A stretch of 30,575 nt of DNA. Origin: JBBPYC01 sp038200275 (GTDB taxonomy: Bacteria > Pseudomonadota > Gammaproteobacteria > Burkholderiales > Burkholderiaceae_C). Of this stretch, positions 7,067 to 15,190 are shown piece after piece. The notes beneath the pieces were generated by a model, which ran no database searches, was not told the DNA's origin, and saw nothing but the letters and a program-made list of their open reading frames with translations. The stretch is from NCBI GenBank assembly GCA_038200275.1, contig JBBPYC010000071.1:1-30575 (forward strand), given 5' to 3'. Both the position numbers and the translations under genes were made by a program. Positions within the stretch are counted from its first letter, which is position 1. Each line of letters begins with the position of its first letter.

Positions 7067-7843
7067 ATGAGCGCACTGTCGATCCATCGCTGTGAGCGCG
7101 AGAAGTGCCGCTTGCGTGCACCGCATGCCGAGCGGGCGCTGCACTGCCAGATCAACCTGCTGACCAGCCGCCTCAACGAGCAGCAGCGACGCTGGTTCGT
7201 GGCGCTCGAGGCCATGCGCCTTGGACGTGGCGGGCTGCAGTTGCTCGCGCACCTGAGCACGACGCCGACGCAGGGCCATGCGGTGAGTCGGCCCGCCGTC
7301 TCGCGGCTGCTGCGACAGCTGGGCTACTCGCCCAAGGTCAATGCCCGGCGCTGCGAGGCGCGCAGCTCGCCCGCTAAGCGCGACGCGCAGTTTGACCACA
7401 TTGCCGCAGAGCGTGCGCGCCTTGCCGCCGCAGGCAATCCCATCATCAGCGTGGACACGAAAAAAATGGAGCTCATCGGCAACTACCGCAACGCCGGGCG
7501 CGCGTGGTGCAAGACCCCCTGAGGCTGTGCTCGTGCATGACTGGCCGCAGGACTCGATCGGGCAGGCCGTGCCGTACGGGATCTATGAGGCATCTACCAA
7601 CCGCGGCTGCGTCTGCGCGGGCGACTGCTTCGATACGCCGCGCTTTGCGGTGGAGGCGATTGCCGAGTGGTGGCGTGAGGAAGGCTGCCGGTCCTACCGC
7701 CGGGCCCGCAAGCTGCTCATCCTGGCCGATGCGGGTGGCTCCAACAACTGCCGATCGCGTGTGTGGAAGGCACAGCTGCAAGAGCAGTTGTGCCGACGCC
7801 TGCGGCTAGACAGTGACTGCGTGCCATTACCCCACAGGCTGCT
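7067..7843 (+). pseudogene. ISAzo13-family transposase remnant
   Basis: Three frames together carry ISAzo13-type transposase segments. The first (from 7067) reads NEQQRRWFVALEAMRLGRGG, then a large internal gap, then VSRLLRQLGYSPK and ISVDTKKMELIGNYRNAGR, stopping at 7522. The text continues in another frame with LVHDWPQDSIGQAVPYGIY, FAVEAIAEWW and LLILADAGGSN. Near 7810 it shifts again to TACHYPTGCS. The C-terminal catalytic part is missing: the similarity ends at 7843, where a 14-base IS3-type end begins. So there is an internal deletion, two frameshifts and a 3' truncation. It cannot be active. Confidence 0.82.
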
Positions 7844-7844
7844 C

Positions 7845-7871
7845 TGAACCGCCCCGGGCCGGGGCGGGTCA
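7845..7871. repeat. Face-to-face IS3-type terminal inverted repeats
   Basis: TGAACCGCCCCGG (7845-7857) is followed after one base by CCGGGGCGGGTCA (7859-7871), its reverse complement with one mismatch. The left half plus the next G (7845-7858) is identical to the first 14 bases of the IS3-family element at 30437. This could be the two ends of an IS3-type element whose interior was deleted. A simple hairpin is also possible, but there is no U-tract after it. Confidence 0.55.
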
Positions 7872-7945
7872 TATCAGTACATGCCACTGTGACGAAAAGA
7901 CGCAGTTTCTGTAAACCGGTTTTCCGTACTTTCGTCATACCGCCA

Positions 7946-7979
7946 AGAAAAAAGCACCTAGCGATCACGCTAAGTGCTT
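7946..7979 (-). terminator. Intrinsic terminator of tRNA-Val
   Basis: On the minus strand a 12-position stem AAGCACTTAGCG / CGCTAGGTGCTT (one mismatch) with loop TGAT is followed by a T-rich tract (TTTTCTT). It begins 9 nt after the CCA end of tRNA-Val, so it most likely ends that transcript and possibly the relA transcript. Confidence 0.85.
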
Positions 7980-7987
7980 GATTTAAT

Positions 7988-8064
7988 TGGTAGGCGCGAG
8001 TGGACTCGAACCACCGACCCCCACCATGTCAAGGTGGTGCTCTAACCAGCTGAGCTACGCGCCT
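7988..8064 (-). tRNA. tRNA-Val (anticodon GAC)
   Basis: A 77-nt cloverleaf on the minus strand with encoded CCA. The acceptor stem AGGCGCG pairs with CGCGCCT, the D arm has GCTC/GAGC with the loop AGCTGGTTA, the anticodon arm is CCACC-TTGACAT-GGTGG (anticodon GAC, valine) and the T arm is GGTGG-TTCGAGT-CCACT. The discriminator base is A. It lies 55 nt downstream of relA on the same strand. IS remnants and the riboswitch operon lie beyond its 3' end, the usual side for integration events. Confidence 0.97.
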
Positions 8065-8119
8065 GTCGTCGTATTTTCCGACAGCCGCGCATTGTAGCAG
8101 CCGGATTTGGCTCCAGACT

Positions 8120-10363
8120 TCAGCGTCTGCGCGCGCGCCGCACCCCGTCGACGCGGGCCACCACGCCCAGCGTCTGCTCAAGTCGGGCCGAGTCGGTAAT
8201 CTCGACCGTGAACGTCATCCAGGCTGTGCCTTTGACCGATTGGGTCTGCACGCCGATCACGTTGGTCTTGGCCTGCGCGAATACGTCGGAGATGTCGCGC
8301 AGCAAACCCTGGCGGTCGTTCGCCTCGACCGCGACATCGACCGGGTAGACGGCGTGGCGTTCGCCATTGCCCGGTGGGGTGCCCCAGTCGACTTCAATCA
8401 CGCGTTCCGGGCAGCGGCTGGCAAGTTCGCGAAGATTGCTGCAATCGCCGCGGTGGATCGATACGCCTCGGCCGCGCGTCACGAAGCCGGCGATTGCGTC
8501 GGGCGGCGCGGGTCGGCAGCACTTTGCAAGTTGGGTGAGCAGCGAATCGAGCCCGACGACCAGCACACCGTCGCGCGCGTTGCTGGGTGGGGTCGCGGTC
8601 TTGAGCCGAGGCATCTCTTCCGCAGTGGGCACAGCCGTCGGCCGCAGCGACAGTTCGATCTGCCGCAGCGACATCTCGTCTTTGCCGACTGCGCCAAACA
8701 ATTCTTCAGCCGAACCAAATCCAACCTGCGCCGCCACATCGTCAAGCTTCCACGCGGTCTTGCCTTCGCGCTGCAACAGTTTCTCGACCGCTTCCCGGCC
8801 ACGTGCAGCGGTCTGGTGCTGAGCCAGTGCGTTGAACCAGGCGCGCACTTTCGCGCGTGCACGGTGGCTTGCCAGATAGCCACCTTCCGCACTCAACCAG
8901 TCGCGCGACGGTCCGCCTTCGCGCGCAGCGATGATCTGCACGGTCTGGCCGTTTTTCAAAGCGGTGTTCAACGGTGCGAGCAGCCCGTCGATGCGTGCGC
9001 CGCGACAGCGGTGGCCTAAGCTGGTGTGTACGGTGTAGGCGAAATCAACCGGTGTGGCGCCCTGCGGTAATTCGATCACAGAGGCCTGCGGCGTCAGCAC
9101 GTAGATGTGGTCTTCGAGCAGCCCGTGCGTGGCAGCCGCACCGGAGAGATCGCGCTCCCAGGCCAGCAACTGGCGCAGCACGGCAATCTTGGCGTCATAG
9201 GCACTGTCTGCGCTGACGCCCAGATAACCTTTGATGCCGGCTTCCTTGTACGCCCAATGTGCCGCCATGCCGTGCTCCGCATGGTTGTGCATCGCCTCGG
9301 TGCGGATCTGGATTTCGATCGGCTTGGCGGCCGCATCGCGCACCACCGTATGCAGCGATCGGTAGCCATTCGCTTTCGGCTTCGCGATGTAGTCGTCGAA
9401 CTCTCGCTCCACCGGAGTAAAGCGTTCATGCACCCAGGCCAGCGCGGCATAGCAGTTGTGCAACTCGGGCACCACCACGCGCAGCGCGCGCACGTCGAAC
9501 ACCTGGTCGAAGTCGAGCCCTTTGCCGCGCATCTTCTTCACGATGCTGTAGATGTGCTTCGGACGGCCTTGCACGGTGGCACCAATGCCTCGTGCACGCA
9601 ACTGTTGCTCGAGCTCTGTGCGCAGTTGTTCGACCTGGACCTCGCGCTCGACCCGCTTTTCGTCCAGCAGCCGCGCGACATCGCGGTAGGTATCGGGCTC
9701 CAGAAAGCGAAACGAGAGGTCTTCAATCTCCCACTTGATCTCCCAGATGCCGAGCCGATTGGCCAGTGGCGCGAACACCTGCAGCGATTCGGCTGCCTGC
9801 GCACGTGGCATGCGTTTTTTAATGCTTGCAAAGTGGCGCAACGTTTGCAGCCGGGACGCGAGCCTCAGCATCACCACGCGCAAGTCACGTGAGAACGCGA
9901 GCAACATCTTGCGTACGTTCTCAGTCTGCACGACCGGGTCGTCGAGCGGCGTGGTCGCATCGAGCGGGGCTGCGCTTGACCAGGCACTGCGCGCACGTTT
10001 TTGCACACGCACGAGCTTGGTGGTTTCCATCGCAAGCTCGGCGAAATTGTCACCGAATGCTTTGGCAATCACTTCCTGCGGCCGATTCAAATAAGCACAG
10101 GTGTAGACCAGATAACTGGCCGCCTGCATCGCCTCGGAGCCGCCGATTTGCTGCAGGATGGCCGCGACCGCATCGGCATGCGCGAGCGCGTTTTCGCCCG
10201 AGTCGAGTGTCTCGGCACCGATCAGCGGCTCGGCGAACGCGCGTGCCCGTGCCCGGGCGTCGGGCTGCAACACCAATGACTGCGCTGTGGCAGCGACCAC
10301 ATCGGGCACCACATGCGCTATCGATGCCACGTGCCCGGCGGTTTCATTGCCCAGGCTCTTCAT
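8120..10363 (-). CDS. relA: RelA-type GTP pyrophosphokinase
   Basis: A 747-residue RelA/SpoT homologue. The N-terminal hydrolase-like domain lacks the metal-binding HD pair: AFSRDLRVVMLRLASRLQTLR stands where active enzymes have a DD/ADRLHNMR segment. The synthetase domain is intact, with KHIYSIVKKMRGKG, DVRALRV, EFDD (321-324), YRSLHT and EIQIRTEAMHNHAEHG (from Glu350). The EFDD form marks synthesis-only RelA enzymes, whereas bifunctional Rel/SpoT have RFKD. A TGS domain (about 420-475) and a C-terminal ACT domain (about 670-745) follow, used for ribosome and uncharged-tRNA sensing. It makes (p)ppGpp in the stringent response. The hydrolase partner SpoT must be elsewhere. Confidence 0.95.
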   Translation of the reverse strand: MKSLGNETAGHVASIAHVVPDVVAATAQSLVLQPDARARARAFAEPLIGAETLDSGENALAHADAVAAILQQIGGSEAMQAASYLVYTCAYLNRPQEVIAKAFGDNFAELAMETTKLVRVQKRARSAWSSAAPLDATTPLDDPVVQTENVRKMLLAFSRDLRVVMLRLASRLQTLRHFASIKKRMPRAQAAESLQVFAPLANRLGIWEIKWEIEDLSFRFLEPDTYRDVARLLDEKRVEREVQVEQLRTELEQQLRARGIGATVQGRPKHIYSIVKKMRGKGLDFDQVFDVRALRVVVPELHNCYAALAWVHERFTPVEREFDDYIAKPKANGYRSLHTVVRDAAAKPIEIQIRTEAMHNHAEHGMAAHWAYKEAGIKGYLGVSADSAYDAKIAVLRQLLAWERDLSGAAATHGLLEDHIYVLTPQASVIELPQGATPVDFAYTVHTSLGHRCRGARIDGLLAPLNTALKNGQTVQIIAAREGGPSRDWLSAEGGYLASHRARAKVRAWFNALAQHQTAARGREAVEKLLQREGKTAWKLDDVAAQVGFGSAEELFGAVGKDEMSLRQIELSLRPTAVPTAEEMPRLKTATPPSNARDGVLVVGLDSLLTQLAKCCRPAPPDAIAGFVTRGRGVSIHRGDCSNLRELASRCPERVIEVDWGTPPGNGERHAVYPVDVAVEANDRQGLLRDISDVFAQAKTNVIGVQTQSVKGTAWMTFTVEITDSARLEQTLGVVARVDGVRRARRR

Positions 10364-10418
10364 CGGCGCAGCAAGTTCATGGCGATGTCCGGCAATGCGC
10401 AGCTTGAGGCTGATTCAA

Positions 10419-11363
10419 TCAATCAAGCACGAATGACACGACGCAGTCGACCTGATCGCGCGGCACAAACGTCGGCGCGTGGCCGACCCGTGCGAACTCG
10501 ACCAACCGTGCCCGCGGGCCGCGTTCGGTCATGAGACGAGCAACTCGCGAAGACAACAGGTCCGATTCGGCGCCGCGGGTGAGCAGCGTACGCGCGGTGA
10601 TCTGGTCGTAGAGCTGCCATAGGCCAGCGGTGCCGCGAGCGACGGATTCGGCGGTCAGGTTGCGCAGCGGAACTGCGATCGACGGATCGTAATGCAGTTG
10701 CCAGCCGCCCTGCGGCGCGGGTTGTAGCATCGGCTTCGACAACGCGAGCCATTCGTCGCTGCTGTGGGGCCCGAACGTGGGCGACGCATCCCACAAGGCA
10801 GCCGCGCCCTGTGCTTCGGTATCGAAATGCACTGGCTGACCCACATACGTCCCGATGCGCGCCAGCGCTGCCCATTCAATCTCCGGGCCCACATCGTTGA
10901 GCACGAGGCGCTCAATCGGACACGGCATCGGCAATGCGGGCTGACCCGCAATGACCATGCCGATCAGGCCGCCCATGCTGGTGCCGATCCAGCTCAAACG
11001 CTGCATCGGCGCGCGCTGCTGCAGCGCGGCCAGCACCGCCAGCAGATCGGCCACATAAAACGGCACTTGATAGCCCGTCGGGTCACTGAGCCAATCGCTT
11101 GCGCCGCGCCCAGCCACGTCGATGCAGACCACCCGCACATCGCCCGCGCTGCGCGCCACCAGCGCACCCGCCAGCACATCGAAATCGCGAGCGTTTCGCG
11201 TCAGGCCGTGCACACAGACCACCACGTGCGGCGCTGCATTGTTGCCCCACTGCCAGCAAGCCACCCGGTGCTGCGCTGACGTCGCTTGGTTGGCCAATGG
11301 CTGGTACGCATCCAGACACGCCACGTGGAACAACTGTGGGGAGTTGGCGGTAGAAGAGCTCAT
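10419..11363 (-). CDS. Alpha/beta-fold hydrolase
   Basis: A 314-residue cytoplasmic alpha/beta hydrolase with oxyanion HG (52-53), nucleophile elbow GTSMGG (Ser129 in 127-132) and a late histidine in ARVGHAPTF. There is no signal peptide. It stops 55 nt before relA on the same strand and is divergent from the 3-hydroxybutyrate dehydrogenase gene, sharing a 93-nt intergenic region. That pairing suggests, without proof, a role near polyhydroxybutyrate or hydroxyacyl-ester turnover, such as cleavage of hydroxybutyrate oligomers. The family is too broad to name a substrate. Confidence 0.88.
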   Translation of the reverse strand: MSSSTANSPQLFHVACLDAYQPLANQATSAQHRVACWQWGNNAAPHVVVCVHGLTRNARDFDVLAGALVARSAGDVRVVCIDVAGRGASDWLSDPTGYQVPFYVADLLAVLAALQQRAPMQRLSWIGTSMGGLIGMVIAGQPALPMPCPIERLVLNDVGPEIEWAALARIGTYVGQPVHFDTEAQGAAALWDASPTFGPHSSDEWLALSKPMLQPAPQGGWQLHYDPSIAVPLRNLTAESVARGTAGLWQLYDQITARTLLTRGAESDLLSSRVARLMTERGPRARLVEFARVGHAPTFVPRDQVDCVVSFVLD

Positions 11364-11456
11364 CGGACAGGAGTTGATTTTTTAAGCAGAGGCAGCACGG
11401 ATAATCGCGCTTTTCGCCCCACGCGAATCAATCCTAAATCATCTGGAGAACCACTC

Positions 11457-12239
11457 ATGCTCAAAGGCAAAACCGCGCTCGTCACCGGCTCCACCAGCGG
11501 GATTGGATTGGGCATCGCCAAGGCGTTGGCGGCCCAAGGCGCACACGTCGTGATGAACGGGTTTGGTGACGTGGCTGCGCCGAAAGCAGAGATCGAAGCG
11601 GCCGGCAAAGCGCACGGTGTGCGCGTCGAACATCACAACGCGGACATGAGCAAACCGGCCGAGATTGAAGCCATGATGACGTTCGCCGCTGAGCGGTTCG
11701 GCCAGGTCGACGTGCTGATCAACAACGCGGGCATTCAGCACGTGGCCCAGGTGGAGGACTTCCCGCCTGAGAAATGGGACGCAATCATCGCGATCAATCT
11801 GACCAGCGCATTCCACACCTCGCGCCTGGCGCTGCCTGCAATGCGTGCAGCCAACTGGGGGCGCATCATCAACATCGCATCGGTGCATGGGCTGGTCGCG
11901 TCGGCGGCCAAGTCGGCGTATGTGGCCGCCAAGCACGGCCTCATCGGGCTGACCAAAGTGACGGCGCTGGAGACGGCCACCACAGGCATCACTTGCAATG
12001 CGATCTGCCCGGGTTGGGTGCTGACGCCGCTGGTGCAAAAGCAGATTGACGCACGGGCTGACAAAGAAAAGATGTCGGTGGAGCAAGCTTCAGAGGAGTT
12101 GCTGTCTGAGAAAGAGCCCTCTTTGCAGTTCACCACGCCCGATGAACTCGGCGCCCTGGCAGTATTCTTCTGCTCTTCCGCAGGCAACAACGTCCGCGGC
12201 GTGGCGTGGAATATGGATGGCGGCTGGGTGGCGCAGTAA
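11457..12239 (+). CDS. bdhA: D-3-hydroxybutyrate dehydrogenase
   Basis: A 260-residue SDR of the length typical for 3-hydroxybutyrate dehydrogenase. It has TGSTSGIG (8-15), NNAGIQHVA, the SVHGLVAS segment and YVAAKHG (catalytic Tyr-x3-Lys), followed by the characteristic CNAICPGWVLTPLVQKQI and a C-terminus ending in MDGGWVAQ. The GIQHVAPVEDFP-like substrate region and the Q196-like VLTPLVQKQ element match bacterial BDHs. It oxidises D-3-hydroxybutyrate to acetoacetate with NAD+, the step after polyhydroxybutyrate depolymerisation. I chose ATG 11457, preceded by CTGGAGAA; an open frame continues upstream without conservation. Confidence 0.93.
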   Translation: MLKGKTALVTGSTSGIGLGIAKALAAQGAHVVMNGFGDVAAPKAEIEAAGKAHGVRVEHHNADMSKPAEIEAMMTFAAERFGQVDVLINNAGIQHVAQVEDFPPEKWDAIIAINLTSAFHTSRLALPAMRAANWGRIINIASVHGLVASAAKSAYVAAKHGLIGLTKVTALETATTGITCNAICPGWVLTPLVQKQIDARADKEKMSVEQASEELLSEKEPSLQFTTPDELGALAVFFCSSAGNNVRGVAWNMDGGWVAQ

Positions 12240-12315
12240 GTAAAGCAGGGCGCAATGGATGGGCGCGCTGCTTGCCCACCAACGTTTGACGTTCTATTCA
12301 AAAGAGGAAACCAGC

Positions 12316-12798
12316 ATGACCAAACCGACGCTTTTTATCAACATCCACACCCGCCAACTTGTGTTGGCGTTGTCCTTGAGCGCCCTCGCCGGCTCCGCAT
12401 TCGCCCAGACCCCGGCAGCGACTGCAGCGGCATCGGCGAGCCAGCAAAGCATGTCCGCTGCCACCGCACCAGAAGTCAAGCGGCAAGACGGCATCTCCTA
12501 CGTCGCTGGCGGCATCAGCGATGACGGCCAGGCAAAGGCAAAAGAGCTTGGCAAGGACATGCCGCTGCATCTGGTGTTCGCAAAAAGCGGCACCGGTCAC
12601 TACATGGCCGACGTGGCCGTGATGATTGCGGACAAAGGCGGCAAGACCGTGTTCGACCTGAAATCATCCGATCCGCTGCTGTACGTCAAGCTGCCCGCTG
12701 GCAGCTACAAAGTGACGGCCAAGGGCGAAGACAAAACGCTTGAGCGTACTGTGGAAGTGCCGGCCAAAGGCCAGCACACGGAGACGTTGCGCTGGTAA
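12316..12798 (+). CDS. Exported protein with carboxypeptidase-regulatory-like fold
   Basis: A 160-residue exported protein. Signal peptide about residues 1-31 (hydrophobic core LVLALSLSALAGSAFA, cleavage after AFA). The mature part begins with an alanine/serine-rich linker and then a beta-rich domain with DGQAKAKELGKDMPLHLVFA, GGKTVFDLKSSDPLLYVKLPAG and SYKVTAKGE, which resembles the Greek-key carboxypeptidase regulatory domain of small periplasmic proteins of Burkholderiales. The start has an AAAGAGGAAA ribosome site. Function unknown. A strong terminator follows, and it may be cotranscribed with bdhA (76 nt gap). Confidence 0.8.
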   Translation: MTKPTLFINIHTRQLVLALSLSALAGSAFAQTPAATAAASASQQSMSAATAPEVKRQDGISYVAGGISDDGQAKAKELGKDMPLHLVFAKSGTGHYMADVAVMIADKGGKTVFDLKSSDPLLYVKLPAGSYKVTAKGEDKTLERTVEVPAKGQHTETLRW

Positions 12799-12833
12799 CA
12801 GGCCGCGCGAGGCCTGCCTGAGTCACGATCTGC

Positions 12834-12872
12834 AAGGCCCGCTGAGTTGAAAAGCTCGGCGGGCCTTGTTCT
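12834..12872 (+). terminator. Intrinsic terminator
   Basis: Stem AAGGCCCGCTGAG / CTCGGCGGGCCTT (one mismatch) with loop TTGAAAAG and the T-rich tail TTGTTCT. It closes the bdhA / exported-protein transcript and separates it from the RIO kinase gene. Confidence 0.88.
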
Positions 12873-12985
12873 GTGGGGTCCGCAAACGGCACGTCGGGGA
12901 TCGGGATTCGTGTGTCAGCAATCAGTCCCGTGCGGCTTTTTCCATTGCTCGCTCGGAGCTCTTGCGCACAGCGGAAAATACCCGC

Positions 12986-13825
12986 ATGAAAGCACCCCCC
13001 CGCCTGCAAGCCCTGATTGAAGAAGGTCTGATCCACACCGTGCAGCGCCAGTTGATGAGCGGCAAGGAAGCGATGGTCTTCGTCGTGCGCTGCGGAGACG
13101 AGACGCGCTGCGCCAAGGTCTACAAGGAAGCCACGCACCGCAGCTTCCGCCAAGCAGTCGACTACACCGAAAACCGCAAGGTCAAGAACTCCCGCCAAGC
13201 CCGCGCGATGGCCAAAGGCACGCGTTTCGGCCGCGAGGCGCAAGAGGCCGCCTGGCAAAGCGCCGAAGTCGACGCGCTGTACCGGCTGGACAGCGCCGGC
13301 GTGCGGGTCCCGCGCCCGTTCAGCTTTTTCGAAGGCGTGCTGCTGATGGAACTGGTGACGGACGCAGAAGGTGACGCCGCCCCGCGCCTGAACGACTGCA
13401 CCTTCACAGCGGATGAGGCACGCCAGCACCACGCCACGCTGCTGACCGAGGTGGTGCGCATGCTGTGCGCGGGCATCGTGCACGGCGACTTGTCGGAGTT
13501 CAACATCTTGCTGGCCGCCGACGGCCCGGTCATCATCGACCTGCCGCAGGCGGTGGACGCCGCCGGCAACAACCACGCGCAACGCATGCTGCTGCGCGAC
13601 GTGGGCAACCTGCGCAACTTCTTCGGCGCCTTTGCGCCCGAGCTGAAGGCAACCCAATACGGCCCCGAGATCTGGTCGCTCTACGAGCGCGGCACGCTGT
13701 CGCCGGAGACCCAGCTCACCGGTCGCTACCAACGCACGGCCGGTGCCGTGGACCTGCTGAGCGTGATGCGAGAGATCGACGACGCCCGCTCGGAAGAAGC
13801 CGCCCGCCTGCTGCGCATGGCCTGA
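12986..13825 (+). CDS. RIO-type serine/threonine protein kinase
   Basis: A 279-residue RIO-family kinase. Visible elements are the nucleotide-binding SGKEAMVF (25-32), AKVYK with Lys44, the catalytic loop HGDLSEFNILL (166-176, the RIO hallmark) and the metal-binding IIDLPQA (183-189). RIO kinases act in ribosome maturation in archaea and eukaryotes; the role of the bacterial versions is not established. I chose ATG 12986 because upstream open sequence (to 12866) overlaps the terminator region and is not conserved-looking. It ends 4 nt before the next gene, a YgjP-like metallopeptidase, so the two are surely cotranscribed. Confidence 0.92.
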   Translation: MKAPPRLQALIEEGLIHTVQRQLMSGKEAMVFVVRCGDETRCAKVYKEATHRSFRQAVDYTENRKVKNSRQARAMAKGTRFGREAQEAAWQSAEVDALYRLDSAGVRVPRPFSFFEGVLLMELVTDAEGDAAPRLNDCTFTADEARQHHATLLTEVVRMLCAGIVHGDLSEFNILLAADGPVIIDLPQAVDAAGNNHAQRMLLRDVGNLRNFFGAFAPELKATQYGPEIWSLYERGTLSPETQLTGRYQRTAGAVDLLSVMREIDDARSEEAARLLRMA

Positions 13826-13829
13826 CGCA

Positions 13830-14384
13830 ATGAATCCGCAAGCGCCCGCAGCGCCGAACCGCAAACCGACGCCCAACTACCTGCTCGGCTACCCGCCCGA
13901 CACGCTGGCCCGTGTGCAGCAACTGATCGACGCCGGTCGTTTAAGCGCCAGCCTGCAAGCCCGCTACCCCGACCCCCACACGGTGCGCAGCGAATCCGCA
14001 CTGGTCGACTACGTGCAGTCCATCAAGCGCCAATACCTGCGCTCCGCACCGCCCGCCGCCAAGATCGCCTGGGACCCCCGCATGCAGCAATTGCAGCAGA
14101 CGCTGGGCACGCACACCGCCATCTCCCGCGTGCAGGGTGGGCGATTGAAGGCCAAGCGGGAGATCCGCATCGCGAGTGTGTTCAAGGACGCGCCCGCGCC
14201 GTTCCTCAAGATGATCGTTGTGCACGAGTTGGCGCATCTGAAGGAGCGCGAGCATGACAAGGCGTTTTATGCGCTGTGTGTGCACATGGAGCCGGAGTAT
14301 TACCAGCTGGAGTTTGATACGCGGCTTTGGCTGACGGCGGTTGAAGATGGCCGAGGGCTGGACCCATCGTTGCCATCGCCATAG
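13830..14384 (+). CDS. YgjP-like M48-type metallopeptidase
   Basis: A 184-residue protein of the DUF45/YgjP (WLM-like) zinc-peptidase family. The metal site is visible as HELAH (132-136) with the downstream third ligand candidate in EHDKAFY (His142). There is no signal peptide, so it is probably cytoplasmic. It begins 4 nt after the RIO kinase stop. Substrates of this family are mostly unknown; the close coupling with the kinase suggests a shared pathway, perhaps in ribosome or protein quality control (inference). Confidence 0.88.
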   Translation: MNPQAPAAPNRKPTPNYLLGYPPDTLARVQQLIDAGRLSASLQARYPDPHTVRSESALVDYVQSIKRQYLRSAPPAAKIAWDPRMQQLQQTLGTHTAISRVQGGRLKAKREIRIASVFKDAPAPFLKMIVVHELAHLKEREHDKAFYALCVHMEPEYYQLEFDTRLWLTAVEDGRGLDPSLPSP

Positions 14385-14633
14385 TCGAATAGACGGTATG
14401 GGTCGTGGCACCCTGCCTGACAACGCTCCGTAATCGCCGGACGGAAGTCTGGTCAGACCACCACCACGCCGCGGGTCCATACGGCGAGCTGTAGCGACGC
14501 TGCACGTATCTCGGGCCGATTTCAAGTCCAAAGTTGTTTGTCGAGTGCTGCCAAGCACAAAAGCTTGTAGCGGCTTGCCATTTGCAACTACATCGAATTC
14601 CCGATCTCTCGCCGTGTTACGACACAGTGTCAT

Positions 14634-14952
14634 TTGCAGGGAAGCGATACGTGGCTAGCGTCGCCCAACCCGACGCTTGGCAGCGAACTACAGAGATCCC
14701 GTTCCTGCGTCGTCAACTCTCCGCCGGAGACGAAAGAGCATCTGCGCACCGTGGTCCGTAGCACCAATGACAACAGGAAGTTGGCCGGCGCCCTTCCGAA
14801 TCCCGGTGACCTCTCAGCGCAAGAACGGGCTGGTCCTGCTCGACCAGTTGCGCGCGCTTGATAGGCAGCGTCAGGTCGAGCGGCTTGGCTCAGTCAAGCC
14901 AGCAACACTGGATGACGCGCTTGGCGCGTTGCAAGTCATGTTCGCTCGTTGA
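14634..14952 (+). pseudogene. mazF/pemK-like toxin gene with a frameshift
   Basis: A PemK/MazF-like endoribonuclease split in two frames. The first part reads DTWLASPNPTLGSELQRS, CVVNSPPETKEHLRTVV. The second reads VAPMTTGSWPAPFRIPV, LVLLDQLRALDRQRQVERLG and ends at 14952. Joining needs removal of one C near 14756, inside gtggtccgtagca, which would give VVVAP. The C-terminal LVLLDQLRALD region is typical of the family. No ATG start or antitoxin gene is seen upstream (14385-14633 has no recognisable gene), and 14953-15190 shows nothing either. It is a decayed toxin, not a functional toxin-antitoxin pair. Confidence 0.7.
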
Positions 14953-15190
14953 AGGCCTGCAGGCTGGCGGGGAACGGATCACAGTTCCAAAAGAGAACGA
15001 GGTGGGCAAGCTGCGCTCTGATCAAACCGAACGTGTCATTCCAATACCAAATCAATCGTGAACGCGAAGGCAAAGCGCTGGCAGTCCTGCCGTACGGCCA
15101 GCAAATTTGACAAATTGCGCCGTTGATCTGGAATTGGATTCGGGCGCCGCGGATCGACCAACGACATGGCTCTCATGAGCTGTCAACTCA

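Noticed and set aside
12686..13876. 396-residue open frame antisense to the RIO kinase
   Set aside because: Long only because of high GC; the plus-strand kinase has the full catalytic motifs.
14385..15190. Functional toxin-antitoxin pair
   Set aside because: The toxin is frameshifted and no antitoxin is recognisable upstream.
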